From Naasia sp. SYSU D00057 (GTDB lineage: Bacteria; Actinomycetota; Actinomycetes; Actinomycetales; Microbacteriaceae): a DNA stretch of 64,000 bases. The stretch is from NCBI RefSeq assembly GCF_017916505.1, contig NZ_JAFMSZ010000004.1, positions 219,680 to 283,679 on the forward strand, written 5' to 3'. The notes under the pieces are model-generated. The model did not search any database, was not told the DNA's origin, and saw only the letters and a list, made by a program, of their open reading frames with translations. Below, one piece after another: positions 45,861-55,544 of this stretch (positions are counted from its first letter, which is position 1; every line of letters begins with the position of its first letter). Position numbers and translations under genes: made by a program.

Positions 45861-46952
45861 TCAGAACGCGTAGCGGATGTCGCAGTACGGCAGCCTCTCC
45901 GCGGCCAGCGCCCGGAACCGGGCGAGGTAGCCCCGCTTGGCGCCCGACCGGTAGCGCACGTTGAGCGCGCCGTTCTGGGAGACCTTGTTCTCCTGCAGGT
46001 CGGGCCGCCAGAGCACCTCCTCCGCCTTCGGGTGCCAGCCCAGGTTGACCTCGTGCAGCTGCTCGTTGTGGGTGAGGAAGATGACCTCGCTCGACAGCTG
46101 CGCCTTCGCGCGTGGCGACAGCGCGGCGTCGAGCTGGTCGAACAGCTCGCCCCATTCCTCGAGCCAGCCGTCGGCGACGATCACGGGGGAGAAGTTGACG
46201 TGCGTCTCCCAGCCGGCCTCGACGAAGTCGTTGATCGCGGCGATGCGCTCGGCGATCGGCGTGGTGCGGATGTCGACCAGCTTCGCCATGCCGTGCGGCA
46301 TGAGCGAGAAGCGGATGCGGCTGCGGCCCTGCGGGTCCCACTCGAGCAGGTCGCGGTTCACGTACTTCGTGGCGAACGAGAGCTTCGCGGTGGGCTCGTG
46401 CCGGAACAGGTCGACGAGGTCGCGCACGTTGTCGCTGACGAGCGCGTCGGCGGAGCAGTCGCTGTTCTCCCCGATGTCGTAGACCCACGCCGCCGGATCG
46501 CACTGATTCGGCTCGGCCTTGACCCCCTGCCGGCCGATGTGCCGGTGGATGCTGCCGGCGATCTGGTCGATGTTCGCGAAGACGGTGATCGGGTTGCTGA
46601 AGCCCTTGCGGCGCGGCACGTAGCAGTAGGCGCACGCCATGGCGCAGCCGTTGGCGGTGGACGGGGCGATGAAGTCGGCGCTGCGGCCGTTCGGCCGCAC
46701 GGAGACGCCCTTCTTGACGCCGAGCACGAGCGCCTCGGTCTTGATCCGCACCCAGCGGCGCACGTTGGCCTCGTCGCCGTGCAGCTCGGGGATGCGCCAG
46801 TGGCTCTCCACCTCGACGAGGTCGGCGTCCGGCCAGCGCGCGAGGATCTCCTGGCCGCGCGGCAGCTCGGCGGCCGCCCGCTCGTAGTAGATCCGGCTGA
46901 TGTCGAGCAGCGGCCGGGTGCCACGCTCGGACGGGTTGGTGAGGATCGTCAT
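45861..46952 (-). CDS. Spore photoproduct lyase-family radical SAM protein
   Basis: The 363-residue protein has the three-Cys motif CAMACAYCYVPRRKG near residue 97 (C-x3-C-x2-C, as in SplB rather than the common C-x3-C-x2-C variant positions alone), FANIDQIAGSIHRHI and SLMPHGMAKLVDIRT, which match the SPL group. Authentic SPL repairs the spore photoproduct in UV-damaged spore DNA; the role in a non-sporulating actinobacterium is unknown. ATG 46952 is preceded on the minus strand by GACACT seven bases away. Confidence 0.88.
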   Translation of the reverse strand: MTILTNPSERGTRPLLDISRIYYERAAAELPRGQEILARWPDADLVEVESHWRIPELHGDEANVRRWVRIKTEALVLGVKKGVSVRPNGRSADFIAPSTANGCAMACAYCYVPRRKGFSNPITVFANIDQIAGSIHRHIGRQGVKAEPNQCDPAAWVYDIGENSDCSADALVSDNVRDLVDLFRHEPTAKLSFATKYVNRDLLEWDPQGRSRIRFSLMPHGMAKLVDIRTTPIAERIAAINDFVEAGWETHVNFSPVIVADGWLEEWGELFDQLDAALSPRAKAQLSSEVIFLTHNEQLHEVNLGWHPKAEEVLWRPDLQENKVSQNGALNVRYRSGAKRGYLARFRALAAERLPYCDIRYAF

Positions 46953-46959
46953 CGCATCC

Positions 46960-46965
46960 AGTGTC
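46960..46965 (-). promoter_or_regulatory. -10-like hexamer GACACT, leaderless start of SPL-like gene
   Basis: It lies seven bases before ATG 46952; the first base departs from T. Confidence 0.4.
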
Positions 46966-47027
46966 GCGCCGACCACCGACATCGCCCCCGGCGCCCGCCA
47001 CCGCCGGCAGGACTCTCGGCGACGCTC

Positions 47028-47057
47028 GGCAGGACATCCGTGCCTCCTGGTCCTGCC
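47028..47057. promoter_or_regulatory. Inverted repeat in the SPL-pheS divergent region
   Basis: GGCAGGAC (47028-47035) and GTCCTGCC (47050-47057) are perfect complements with a 14-base loop. Further GGCAGGA and TCCTGCC words flank it. It may be a regulator site or a decayed relative of the TTCAGCAGG elements. Confidence 0.4.
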
Positions 47058-47089
47058 CGGTGCAGGCGATCCTGCCGGAGGCGACTCGG

Positions 47090-47095
47090 TAGACT
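47090..47095 (+). promoter_or_regulatory. -10 hexamer TAGACT, leaderless start of pheS
   Basis: The hexamer ends eight bases before GTG 47104. Confidence 0.55.
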
Positions 47096-47103
47096 CGGGG
47101 ACC

Positions 47104-48162
47104 GTGTCTGACGCTCCTGCCGCCCCCGGCGGCAACCCGATCTCCCCGGAGGCGGTGGAGTCCGCCGTCGACGCCGCCCTCACCGCCATCGCCGCGGCGA
47201 CCAGCACCGCCGAGCTGAAGGCGGCCCGCAGCGCCCACGCCGGAGAGGGCTCGCCGCTCGCGAAGCTCAACTCCCTGCTCCGCCAGGTGCCCGGCCCCGA
47301 GAAGGCCGCGACCGGGAAGCTCGTCGGAGGCGCGCGCGGCCGGGTCAACTCGGCGATCGCGGCGCGCGAGGCCGAGCTCGCCGAGGCGGAGACCGCGGCT
47401 CGGCTCGCCGCCGAGCGCGTCGACGTCACCGCGGCGTCCTCCCGGTGGCAGCCGGGTGCCCGGCATCCGCTCGCCCTGCTCCAGGAGGAGGTGGCGGACA
47501 TCTTCGTCGGCATGGGCTGGGAGATCGCGGAGGGGCCCGAGCTCGAGCACGAGTGGTTCAACTTCGACGCCCTCAACTTCGATGAGGACCACCCGGCCCG
47601 CGCCATGCAGGACACGTTCTTCGTGGACCCGCCCGATCGGCACCTTGTCCTGCGCACCCACACCTCGCCCGTGCAGGTCCGCTCGCTTCTCGAGCGGGAC
47701 CTTCCCGTGTACGTGCTCTGCCCGGGCCGCGTGTACCGCACCGACGAGTTCGATGCGACGCACCTGCCCGTCTTCTCGCAGTTCGAGGGTCTGGCGATCG
47801 ACAAGGGCCTGACGATGGCGCACCTGCGGGGCACGCTCGAGCACTTCGCGCGCATCATGTTCGGCGATGAGGCGAAGATCCGCCTGCGCCCCAACTACTT
47901 CCCCTTCACCGAGCCCTCCGCCGAGATGGACGTGTGGCAGCCCCGCGCCAAGGGCGGTCCGCGCTGGATCGAGTGGGGAGGCTGCGGCATGGTCAACCCG
48001 AACGTGCTCCGCGCCGCCGGCATCGACCCCGACGAGTACCAGGGCTTCGCGTTCGGCATGGGGATCGAGCGCACCCTCCAGTTCCGGAACGGACTCAACG
48101 ACATGCGTGACATGGCCGAGGGCGACATCCGCTTCAGCGCCCAGTTCGGGATGGTGGGCTGA
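47104..48162 (+). CDS. pheS: Phenylalanine-tRNA ligase alpha subunit
   Basis: The 352-residue class II synthetase subunit has the N-terminal coiled coil, motif 1 HPLALLQEEVADIFVGMGW, motif 2 with RVYRTDEFDATHLPVFSQFEG and motif 3 GFAFGMGIERT. It carries the catalytic site for Phe activation. No transcription attenuator leader is seen: a hexamer places the start of transcription at the start codon. Confidence 0.97.
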   Translation: MSDAPAAPGGNPISPEAVESAVDAALTAIAAATSTAELKAARSAHAGEGSPLAKLNSLLRQVPGPEKAATGKLVGGARGRVNSAIAAREAELAEAETAARLAAERVDVTAASSRWQPGARHPLALLQEEVADIFVGMGWEIAEGPELEHEWFNFDALNFDEDHPARAMQDTFFVDPPDRHLVLRTHTSPVQVRSLLERDLPVYVLCPGRVYRTDEFDATHLPVFSQFEGLAIDKGLTMAHLRGTLEHFARIMFGDEAKIRLRPNYFPFTEPSAEMDVWQPRAKGGPRWIEWGGCGMVNPNVLRAAGIDPDEYQGFAFGMGIERTLQFRNGLNDMRDMAEGDIRFSAQFGMVG

Positions 48163-48163
48163 C

Positions 48164-50695
48164 ATGCGCGTTCCTCTCAGCTGGCTGGCCGAGTACGTCG
48201 ACCTGCCGGAGGACATCACCGTCGCCGATCTCCACGCCGCCCTCGTCAAGGTGGGCCTCGAGGAGGAGGCGGAGCACGGCTTCGGCGTGACCGGCCCCGT
48301 CGTCGTGGGCGAGGTGCTCGAGTTCACGCCCGAGCCCCAGTCGAACGGCAAGACGATCCGCTGGTGCTCGGTCCGGGTCGCCCCCGAGGGGCTGCCCGCG
48401 GCCGACGGCGGCGCCGACGTGCGCGGCATCGTCTGCGGCGCGGCGAACTTCGAGGTCGGCGACAAGGTGGTGGTGACGCTGCCGGGCGCCGTGCTGCCCG
48501 GCCCGTTCCCGATCGCAGCCCGCAAGACGTACGGGCACGTGTCCGACGGCATGATCGCCTCGGCGCGCGAGCTCGGCCTCGGCGAGGAGCACGACGGCAT
48601 CCTGCGCCTCGTGACCCTCGGCCTCGATCCCGAGGTCGGCACCGACGCGCTCGCGCTGCTCGGGCTCGACGACGCCGCGGTCGAGGTCAACGTCACGCCG
48701 GACCGCGGCTACGCGTTCTCGGTACGCGGGATCGCCCGCGAGTACTCGCACTCGACGGGCGCCGCCTTCCGCGACCCGGCCGGCCTCCCGGCGCCGATCG
48801 AGGCAGGCGGCTTCCCCGTCACGGTCGACGACGCCGAGCCCATCCGCGGCCGGACCGGGGCGAGCGTGTTCGTCACCCGGGTCGTCCGTGGCATCGACGC
48901 CACCCGGCCCACGCCGCCGTGGCTCGCGTCCCGCCTCCGCCTCGCCGGCGTCCGCACCATCTCGCTGCCGGTCGACATCACGAACTACGTGATGTTCGAG
49001 CTCGGCCAGCCGATCCACGCCTACGACCTCGAGAAGCTGTCCGGCGGGATCACCGTCCGCCGGGCGACGGCGGGGGAGACGCTCGAGACCCTCGACGGGC
49101 AGACGCGGAAGCTGTCGCCCGAGGACCTCCTCATCACCGACGAGTCCGGCCCGATCGGCCTCGCCGGCGTGATGGGCGGCGCCACCACGGAGGTGTCGGA
49201 CACCACCCGGGACGTGCTCATCGAGGCCGCCAACTTCGACCCGGTGTCGATCGCGCGCACCGCGCGCCGGCACAAGCTGCCGAGCGAGGCGTCGAAGCGC
49301 TTCGAGCGCGGCGTCGACCCGGCCGTCGCGGCGGCCGCCGCCGCCCGCGTCGCCCAGCTGCTCGTCGACCTGGCGGGCGGCACCCTCGACACCCTCGGCT
49401 CCGACCTGGACGAGTCGGCCGCGCCGGCCCCGATCCCGCTGCCCGACGGATTCATCGCCCGCCTCATCGGCGTCGACTATCTCGACGCCGAGATCCGGGC
49501 GGCGCTCGCCGAGATCGGTGCGCGGGTGGAGGACGCCGACGGCGGACTCACCGTGACGCCGCCCACCTGGCGGCCCGACATCGTCGACGCCCCGTCGCTC
49601 GCCGAGGAGGTCGCCCGGCTCGCCGGCTACGACCGCATCCCGTCGGTGCTCCCTGTCGCCCCGCCCGGGCGCGGTCTGACCCGATCCCAGAAGCTGCGCC
49701 GCTCGGTCGCCCAGCTGCTCGCGGCGAACGGCGGCGTCGAGGTGCTCGCGTTCCCGTTCGTCCGCAAGGAGCAGAACGACCTCTTCGGCTCCCCGGAGGC
49801 CGGCGAGGTCCCGGCCATGCGGCTCGCGAATCCGCTCGACGGCGAGGCGCCGTTCCTGCGCACGTCGCTGCTGCCGGGGCTGCTCGAGATCGCGCACCGC
49901 AACCGCTCACGCGGCTTCGTCGACCTCGACCTCTACGAGGTGGGCGCCGTGTTCCGCCCCGAGCCGGGCGTCGAGTACGGCACCGGCTTCATCCCGCCGA
50001 TCGCGGCCCTGCCCGCGCGCGAGGCCCTCGCGGCGATCGAGGCCGGCATCCCGCCCCAGCCCCGTCACGTCGCCACGCTGCGGACCGGCGCTTCCGTTCC
50101 GAAGCAGGTCGGCCAAGAGCCGCTGGCCGCGGACTGGCGCGACGCCCTCACCGACGTCCAGCGCGTCGGGGCCGCCCTCCGCGTCGCGATCCGTCCCGTC
50201 CAGGGCACGCACCAGGCGTTCCATCCGGGCCGCACCGCGCGTCTCGTCGTGGACGGCCCCTCGGGTGAGGAGACCGTCGGCTGGGCCGGCGAGCTCCTGC
50301 CCGCCGTCGCCGAGGCCGCCGACCTGCCGAGCGTGGTCGCGGCCGCCGAGCTCGACCTCGAGCGGCTCCTCGTGCTCGCCGACCCGGATGCGCACGCCGT
50401 GCCGATCCGCGCGCTGCCCGCCGCCACTCAGGACCTCTCCCTCGTGGTGCCGGTCGAGGTGCCCGCCGCGGAGGTGCTCGCCGCGGTCGCCGGCGGCGCG
50501 GGCGACCTGCTCGAGGACATCCGGCTCGTGGACGACTACCGCGGCGCCGGCGTGCCCGAGGGGGCGAAGTCGCTGACCTTCGCGCTCCGATTCCGTGCCG
50601 AGGACCGCACGCTCACGGCCGCGGAGGCGAGCGACGCGAAGCTGGCCGGCGTCGCCGAGGCCGCAGCCCGGTTCGGCGCCGCCCTCCGCGAGTAG
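48164..50695 (+). CDS. pheT: Phenylalanine-tRNA ligase beta subunit
   Basis: The 843-residue protein starts MRVPLSWLAEYVDLP one base after the pheS stop. It has the tRNA-binding EMAP-like domain (about residues 40-160, VVVGEVLEFTPEP, GIVCGAANFEVGD), B3/B4 editing and B5 domains, the synthetase-like core and a C-terminal FDX-ACB domain (AATQDLSLVVPVEVPA). It is full length for the family. Confidence 0.97.
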   Translation: MRVPLSWLAEYVDLPEDITVADLHAALVKVGLEEEAEHGFGVTGPVVVGEVLEFTPEPQSNGKTIRWCSVRVAPEGLPAADGGADVRGIVCGAANFEVGDKVVVTLPGAVLPGPFPIAARKTYGHVSDGMIASARELGLGEEHDGILRLVTLGLDPEVGTDALALLGLDDAAVEVNVTPDRGYAFSVRGIAREYSHSTGAAFRDPAGLPAPIEAGGFPVTVDDAEPIRGRTGASVFVTRVVRGIDATRPTPPWLASRLRLAGVRTISLPVDITNYVMFELGQPIHAYDLEKLSGGITVRRATAGETLETLDGQTRKLSPEDLLITDESGPIGLAGVMGGATTEVSDTTRDVLIEAANFDPVSIARTARRHKLPSEASKRFERGVDPAVAAAAAARVAQLLVDLAGGTLDTLGSDLDESAAPAPIPLPDGFIARLIGVDYLDAEIRAALAEIGARVEDADGGLTVTPPTWRPDIVDAPSLAEEVARLAGYDRIPSVLPVAPPGRGLTRSQKLRRSVAQLLAANGGVEVLAFPFVRKEQNDLFGSPEAGEVPAMRLANPLDGEAPFLRTSLLPGLLEIAHRNRSRGFVDLDLYEVGAVFRPEPGVEYGTGFIPPIAALPAREALAAIEAGIPPQPRHVATLRTGASVPKQVGQEPLAADWRDALTDVQRVGAALRVAIRPVQGTHQAFHPGRTARLVVDGPSGEETVGWAGELLPAVAEAADLPSVVAAAELDLERLLVLADPDAHAVPIRALPAATQDLSLVVPVEVPAAEVLAAVAGGAGDLLEDIRLVDDYRGAGVPEGAKSLTFALRFRAEDRTLTAAEASDAKLAGVAEAAARFGAALRE

Positions 50696-50722
50696 TCGCG
50701 GCGCGAGCAGCCGCGCAGCAAA

Positions 50723-50782
50723 CCGCAACGGAAACGACAAACCGCAACCGGAGACGGTTGCGGTTTGTCGTTGCGGTTGCGG
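50723..50782 (+). terminator. Long hairpin terminator after pheT
   Basis: A perfect 17-bp stem (50733-50749 with 50756-50772) with a GGAGAC loop is extended by CCGCAAC (50723-50729) pairing with GTTGCGG (50776-50782). The words CCGCAAC and ACGAC repeat inside each arm. It starts 28 bases after the stop and is the strongest hairpin in the window. Confidence 0.9.
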
Positions 50783-50820
50783 AACGCCGCCAGGACTACG
50801 CGGGAGCCGAGGGCGAGGTG

Positions 50821-50897
50821 CTCAGCAGGAGCGGAGGCGGTTCAGCAGGCGAAACCGGCCCTCCAGTGCCTGCTGAAGGGCCTCCGTGCCTGCTGAG
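50821..50897. repeat. 77-bp TTCAGCAGG hairpin element, copy 7
   Basis: R1 50821-50829, R2 50841-50850, L1 50868-50877, L2 50889-50897. R1 is CTCAGCAGG and L2 CCTGCTGAG, a paired change from TTC/GAA. The spacers also pair (CGGAGG with CCTCCG). Confidence 0.85.
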
Positions 50898-50916
50898 GAG
50901 GAGAAGGGGAGGGATC

Positions 50917-50990
50917 GGTTCAGCAGGGTGGGCTCGGCAGGCCTGGCAGCGGCCGAGAGGGGCAGCAGTACCCGAGGGCCTCAGCAGGAA
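50917..50990. repeat. Unpaired R arms between copies 7 and 8
   Basis: TTCAGCAGG near 50918 and CTCAGCAGG near 50980 with decayed CGGCAGG and GGCAGCAG units between them; no L arms are present. It shows the same one-sided expansion or decay seen at 26312. Confidence 0.6.
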
Positions 50991-51001
50991 GCAGAGTCGG
51001 T

Positions 51002-51078
51002 CCCAGCAGGAGCGGAGGCGGTCCGGCAGGCAGAACCTGCCCCCGAGTGCCTGCTGAAGGACCTCCGTGCCTGCTGAA
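51002..51078. repeat. 77-bp TTCAGCAGG hairpin element, copy 8
   Basis: R1 51002-51010, R2 51022-51031, L1 51049-51058, L2 51070-51078. It is highly similar to copy 7 along its whole length, suggesting a local duplication. A decayed L unit (CCTCTTGAA) follows near 51090. The rest of the 490-base pheT-argC gap holds only the argC promoter. Confidence 0.85.
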
Positions 51079-51172
51079 CGATCTCCGTGCCTCTTGAAGC
51101 ACCCGGCAGCATGGTGCTCGCCCCAGCCCCCCGCCCACCCTCCCGGGGGCAGGCGGCGCGCCGCGACGTCGG

Positions 51173-51178
51173 TAAGGT
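51173..51178 (+). promoter_or_regulatory. -10 hexamer TAAGGT, leaderless start of argC
   Basis: The hexamer ends seven bases before ATG 51186. Confidence 0.6.
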
Positions 51179-51185
51179 GGAATCC

Positions 51186-52241
51186 ATGCCTCTTTCCGTC
51201 GCCGTAGCCGGGGCTTCCGGGTACGCGGGCGGGGAAGTCCTGCGGCTGCTCGCGCCCCACCCGGAGTTCGAGGTGCGCACGGTCGCCGCGCACACCTCCG
51301 CCGGACGGCCGCTCGGCGAGGTCCAGCCGCACCTGCGCTCGCTCGCGCACCTGCCGCTCGTCGACACCACCCCGGAGACCCTGGCGGGGCATGACGTCGT
51401 CGTCCTGGCGCTGCCGCACGGCGCATCCGCCGCGATCACCGCCGAGCTGCCGGCGGACAGCGTCGTGGTGGACTGCGGCGCCGACCACCGCCTCGAGTCG
51501 GCCGCCGACTGGGCCGCGTTCTACGGCGGCGAGCACGCCGAGCCGTGGGCGTACGGCGTCCCCGAGCTGCCCGTCCGCACCAAGGCCGGCAGCGTCAAGC
51601 AGCGCGACCGTCTCCGCGGCGCGACCCGGATCGCGGCGCCCGGCTGCAACGCGAGCACCGTCGCCCTGTCGCTCGCGCCCGGCATCGCCGCCGGCGTCAT
51701 CCAGCCGGCCGACATCGTCTCCGTCCTCGCGGTCGGGCCGTCCGGAGCCGGCAGGACGCTCAAGCCGCACCTGCTGGCGAGCGAGCTGCTCGGCAGCGCC
51801 GCCCCGTACGCCGTGGGCGGCGGGCACCGGCACATCCCCGAGATACAGCAGGCGCTCCGCTGGGCGGGCGCCGAGAGCTCGACCATCTCGTTCACGCCCG
51901 TCCTCGTCCCGATGTCGCGGGGGATCCTCGCGACCTCCACCGCGGTGCTCGCGCCCGGCGTCACCGCGGACGAGGTGCGCTCCGCGTGGGAGCTCGCCTA
52001 CGCCGACGAGCCGTTCGTCGAGCTGCTGCCCGAGGGCGTCTTCCCGCGCACCGCGGATGTCCTGGGGGCGAACACCGCGCTCCTCGGCCTCGCGGTCGAT
52101 GCAGCAGCGGGTCGCGTCGTCGTCGTCGCGGCCGTCGACAACCTCATGAAGGGGACCGCGGGCGCCGCCGTGCAGTCCCTCAACGTCGCGCTCGGCTTCC
52201 CCGAGGCGCTCGGCCTGCCGACGGACGGGGTGGCCCCGTGA
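51186..52241 (+). CDS. argC: N-acetyl-gamma-glutamyl-phosphate reductase
   Basis: The 351-residue enzyme has the NADPH loop [16 protein letters not shown], the catalytic Cys in APGCNAST, and [12 protein letters not shown]. It is the third step of arginine synthesis and the first gene of the argCJBDF run. The upstream frame extension to 51087 enters the repeats and is rejected. The stop overlaps argJ as GTGA. Confidence 0.96.
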   Translation: MPLSVAVAGASGYAGGEVLRLLAPHPEFEVRTVAAHTSAGRPLGEVQPHLRSLAHLPLVDTTPETLAGHDVVVLALPHGASAAITAELPADSVVVDCGADHRLESAADWAAFYGGEHAEPWAYGVPELPVRTKAGSVKQRDRLRGATRIAAPGCNASTVALSLAPGIAAGVIQPADIVSVLAVGPSGAGRTLKPHLLASELLGSAAPYAVGGGHRHIPEIQQALRWAGAESSTISFTPVLVPMSRGILATSTAVLAPGVTADEVRSAWELAYADEPFVELLPEGVFPRTADVLGANTALLGLAVDAAAGRVVVVAAVDNLMKGTAGAAVQSLNVALGFPEALGLPTDGVAP

Positions 52242-53389
52242 GCGTCACCACGGCTTCCGGCTTCGAGGCGGCGGGAGTCGTCGCCGGCCTCAAGGCGTCC
52301 GGCGGAGCCGACCTCGCGCTCGTCGTCAACCGCGGGCCCCGCCAGGCGGCGGCCGCGGTGTTCACCAGCAACCGCGCCAAGGCCAACCCGATCCTCTGGT
52401 CGCAGCAGGCGATCGCGGACGGGCTGGCGTCGGCCGTCGTGCTCAACTCGGGCGGCGCCAACTGCTTCACCGGCACCGAGGGATTCCAGACCACGCACGC
52501 CACCGCCGAGGCCGCCGCGGACGCGCTCGGCCTCTCCGCCGGCGACGTCATCGTGTGCTCGACGGGCCTCATCGGCGAGCAGCTCGACCGCGGCAAGGTG
52601 CTCGCCGGAGTCGCCGCCGCCGTCGACGCGCTCTCGGCCGACGGGGGAGCGGACGCCGCTCGCGCCATCATGACGACCGACACCGTGCCGAAGCTCGCCG
52701 AGGTGCGCGAGGACGGCTGGAGCATCGGCGGGATGGCGAAGGGCGCCGGGATGCTCGCGCCCGGGCTCGCGACCATGCTCGTCGTGATCACGACGGACGC
52801 CGAGCTGACGCCGCCCGAGCTCGACGAGGCGCTCCGCGCCGCGACCCGGGTCACCTTCGACCGGCTCGACTCCGACGGCTGCATGTCGACGAACGACCAG
52901 GTGACGCTCCTCGCCTCCGGCGCCTCGGGCGTCGTCCCCGACCTCGACGTCTTCCGTGCCGCCCTCACCGCCGTGTGCGCCGACCTCGCGCACCAGCTGC
53001 AGCGGGACGCGGAGGGCGCCTCCCACGACATCGCGATCGAGGTCGTGTCCGCGGCGACCGAGGACGAGGCGGTCGAGGTCGCCCGCTCCGTCGCGCGCAA
53101 CAACCTCTTCAAGGCCGCCGTCTTCGGGAACGACCCCAACTGGGGCCGGGTGCTCGCAGCGATCGGCACCACCGCGGCGCAGTTCGACCCGTACTCGGTC
53201 GACGTGTCGATGAACGGCGTCCGCGTCTGCTCGGCGGGTGCGCCGGACCGGCCGCGCAGCGAGGTCGACCTCAGCGCGCGCGCCGTGCACGTGCTCATCG
53301 ACCTGCACGCCGGCGACGCGACCGCCACCGTGCTGACCAACGACCTCACCCACGACTACGTCCACGAGAACAGCGCGTACTCGAGCTGA
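52238..53389 (+). CDS. argJ: Bifunctional glutamate N-acetyltransferase/amino-acid acetyltransferase
   Basis: The 383-residue ornithine acetyltransferase carries the self-cleavage site [14 protein letters not shown], where the Thr becomes the N-terminal nucleophile of the beta chain, and [15 protein letters not shown]. It recycles the acetyl group from acetylornithine, making the pathway cyclic; whether it also makes acetylglutamate from acetyl-CoA cannot be told. It is coupled to argC and argB by overlaps. Confidence 0.96.
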   Translation: MSVTTASGFEAAGVVAGLKASGGADLALVVNRGPRQAAAAVFTSNRAKANPILWSQQAIADGLASAVVLNSGGANCFTGTEGFQTTHATAEAAADALGLSAGDVIVCSTGLIGEQLDRGKVLAGVAAAVDALSADGGADAARAIMTTDTVPKLAEVREDGWSIGGMAKGAGMLAPGLATMLVVITTDAELTPPELDEALRAATRVTFDRLDSDGCMSTNDQVTLLASGASGVVPDLDVFRAALTAVCADLAHQLQRDAEGASHDIAIEVVSAATEDEAVEVARSVARNNLFKAAVFGNDPNWGRVLAAIGTTAAQFDPYSVDVSMNGVRVCSAGAPDRPRSEVDLSARAVHVLIDLHAGDATATVLTNDLTHDYVHENSAYSS

Positions 53390-54306
53390 TGACCGACACC
53401 CCTCGCCCCCCGCTCCCCGTCCAGACCACGGATCCGATCAGCGCCGCCGTCAAGGCGGAGACGCTCATCGAGTCGCTGCCCTGGCTGCAGCGCTTCGCGG
53501 GGCAGATCATCGTCGTGAAGTTCGGCGGCAACGCGATGGAGGACCCCGCGCTGATGCGGGCCTTCGCCGAGGACATGGTCTACCTGCACTACGTCGGCAT
53601 CCGGCCCGTCGTCGTGCACGGCGGCGGACCGCAGATCACCGCGATGCTCGAGCGGCTCGACATCCCCACCGAGTTCCGCGGCGGCTACCGCGTGACGACC
53701 CCCGAGGTGATGGAGGTCGTGCGCATGGTCCTCACCGGGCAGGTGAACCGCGACATCGTCAGCCTCATCAACGAGCACGGCCCGCTCGCCTCCGGTGTGT
53801 CGGGCGAGGACGCGGGACTCTTCACCGGCAAGCGCCGCGGCGCGATGGTCGACGGCGTCGAGGTGGACCTCGGGCTCGTCGGCGACGTCGACTCGGTCGA
53901 CCCGGAGCCGGTGCTGTCGCTGCTCGAGGCCGGGCACATCCCCGTCGTCTCGTCGATCGCGCCCGACGGCGCGGAGCCGGGGCAGTCGCTCAACGTCAAC
54001 GCGGACTCCGCGGCCGCGGCCCTCGCCGTCGCGCTGCGCGCCGCGAAGCTCGTGATCCTCACCAACGTGCCGGGCCTCTACAGCGACTGGCCGGACCGCA
54101 GCTCGCTCGTCTCGCACATCACCGCCGCGGAGCTCGGCAGCCTGCTGCCGAGCCTCGACGCCGGGATGATCCCCAAGATGGCCGCGTGCCTGGAGGCGGT
54201 CGAGAACGGCGTGGAGAAGGCGGCGGTCATCGACGGCCGGGTGCCGCACTCGATCCTCCTGGAGATCTTCACGGGCAGCGGAATCGGAACGGAGGTCGTG
54301 CGGTGA
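53389..54306 (+). CDS. argB: Acetylglutamate kinase
   Basis: The 305-residue kinase has [33 protein letters not shown] and [13 protein letters not shown]. It is normally the arginine-inhibited step; the N-terminal helix region typical of arginine-sensitive forms (residues 15-35) is present. The ATG overlaps the argJ stop as TGATG. Confidence 0.96.
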   Translation: MTDTPRPPLPVQTTDPISAAVKAETLIESLPWLQRFAGQIIVVKFGGNAMEDPALMRAFAEDMVYLHYVGIRPVVVHGGGPQITAMLERLDIPTEFRGGYRVTTPEVMEVVRMVLTGQVNRDIVSLINEHGPLASGVSGEDAGLFTGKRRGAMVDGVEVDLGLVGDVDSVDPEPVLSLLEAGHIPVVSSIAPDGAEPGQSLNVNADSAAAALAVALRAAKLVILTNVPGLYSDWPDRSSLVSHITAAELGSLLPSLDAGMIPKMAACLEAVENGVEKAAVIDGRVPHSILLEIFTGSGIGTEVVR

Positions 54307-55499
54307 CGCATCTCGCGGAGGCCGCGCAGGCCTACACCGAGCGGCACCGAGCCGCGCTGATGCGCACGCTCGGCGCCCCGCAGCTCGTGCTCGAGCGCGG
54401 CGAGGGCTGCTGGGTGTGGGATGTCGACGGCCGGCGCTACCTGGACTTCCTGGCGGGGATCGCGGTCGACTCGCTCGGCCACGCGCACCCCGTGGTCGTG
54501 GAGGCGGCGGCCCGCCAGGCGGCCACGCTCATCCACGTCTCCAACTACTTCGCGACGCCCTCCCAGATCGCGCTCGCCGAGCGGCTGCGCCGGCTGACCG
54601 GGGCGGGGGAGGGCGGCCGCGCCTACTTCGGCAACTCCGGCGCGGAGGCCATCGAGGCCGCGTTCAAGCTCGCCCGGCGCAACTCGACCGACGGACGCTC
54701 GCGCATCCTCAGTCTCAAGAACTCCTTCCACGGCCGCACGATGGGCGCCCTCGCGCTGACCGGCAAGCCGACGATGCAGGAGGCGTTCCGGCCCATGGTG
54801 CCGGGCGTCGACCACATCGACTCGACGATCGCCGCGCTCGAGGAGGCGATGGACGACAGCGTCGCCGCCCTCTTCGTCGAGCCCATCAAGGGCGAGGCGG
54901 GAGTGCTGCCGCTGCCGGACGGCTACCTCCGTCGTGCCCGCGAGCTGACCGAGCGGCACGGCGCGCTGCTCATCGTCGACGAGATCCAGACGGGCGTCGG
55001 CCGCACCGGCGAATGGTTCGCCTACCAGCACGACGGCATCCTGCCCGACGCCGTCACCATCGCGAAGGGCATCGCGAGCGGCATCCCCATCGGCGCGCTC
55101 GTCACCTTCGGCCGCGCCAGCGACCTGCTCCTGCGCGGCGACCACGGCAGCACCTTCGGCGGGCAGCCGTTCTCCACCACCGTGGCGGGTGCGGTCCTCG
55201 ACGAGATCGAGCGCGCCGGCCTCGTGCAGAACGCCGCGGTCCGCGGCGCCCAGCTGCAGGAACTCATCCTCGGCATCGGGTCCCCGCACGTCACCGCCGT
55301 CCGCGGCCGCGGCCTCATGGTGGGCGTCGGGATCGCCGACGGCCGCGCCGCCGAGGTCGCCGAGCGCTCCCTCGCGCACGGGCTCATCCTCAACGCGCCG
55401 AACCCCGACAGCCTGCGCATCGTGCCGCCTCTGATCCTCGGCGACGAGGAGCTCGAGGAGTTCCGCGACCGCTTCACCCTCGCCCTCGGCGACCTCTGA
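54303..55499 (+). CDS. argD: Acetylornithine aminotransferase
   Basis: The 398-residue class III PLP aminotransferase has [42 protein letters not shown] and the PLP Lys in [11 protein letters not shown]. It forms acetylornithine and may also act in the DAP pathway. GTG 54303 overlaps the argB stop. Confidence 0.96.
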   Translation: MTHLAEAAQAYTERHRAALMRTLGAPQLVLERGEGCWVWDVDGRRYLDFLAGIAVDSLGHAHPVVVEAAARQAATLIHVSNYFATPSQIALAERLRRLTGAGEGGRAYFGNSGAEAIEAAFKLARRNSTDGRSRILSLKNSFHGRTMGALALTGKPTMQEAFRPMVPGVDHIDSTIAALEEAMDDSVAALFVEPIKGEAGVLPLPDGYLRRARELTERHGALLIVDEIQTGVGRTGEWFAYQHDGILPDAVTIAKGIASGIPIGALVTFGRASDLLLRGDHGSTFGGQPFSTTVAGAVLDEIERAGLVQNAAVRGAQLQELILGIGSPHVTAVRGRGLMVGVGIADGRAAEVAERSLAHGLILNAPNPDSLRIVPPLILGDEELEEFRDRFTLALGDL

Positions 55500-55544
55500 G
55501 TCGCGACCGCGACACGACCTCAGCGCCCTTCCACCTGGAGCTCC

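Noticed and set aside
46981..47085. A further copy of the TTCAGCAGG element before pheS
   Set aside because: GGCAGGA words are present, but the TCAGCAGG core, two-arm layout and 77-bp size are missing. It is listed only as an inverted repeat.
4081..51078. FtsK-orienting (KOPS) or Chi-like recombination signals
   Set aside because: Such signals are strand-biased single words found inside genes as well. Here the words come as paired inverted arms in intergenic sites, with no net strand bias.
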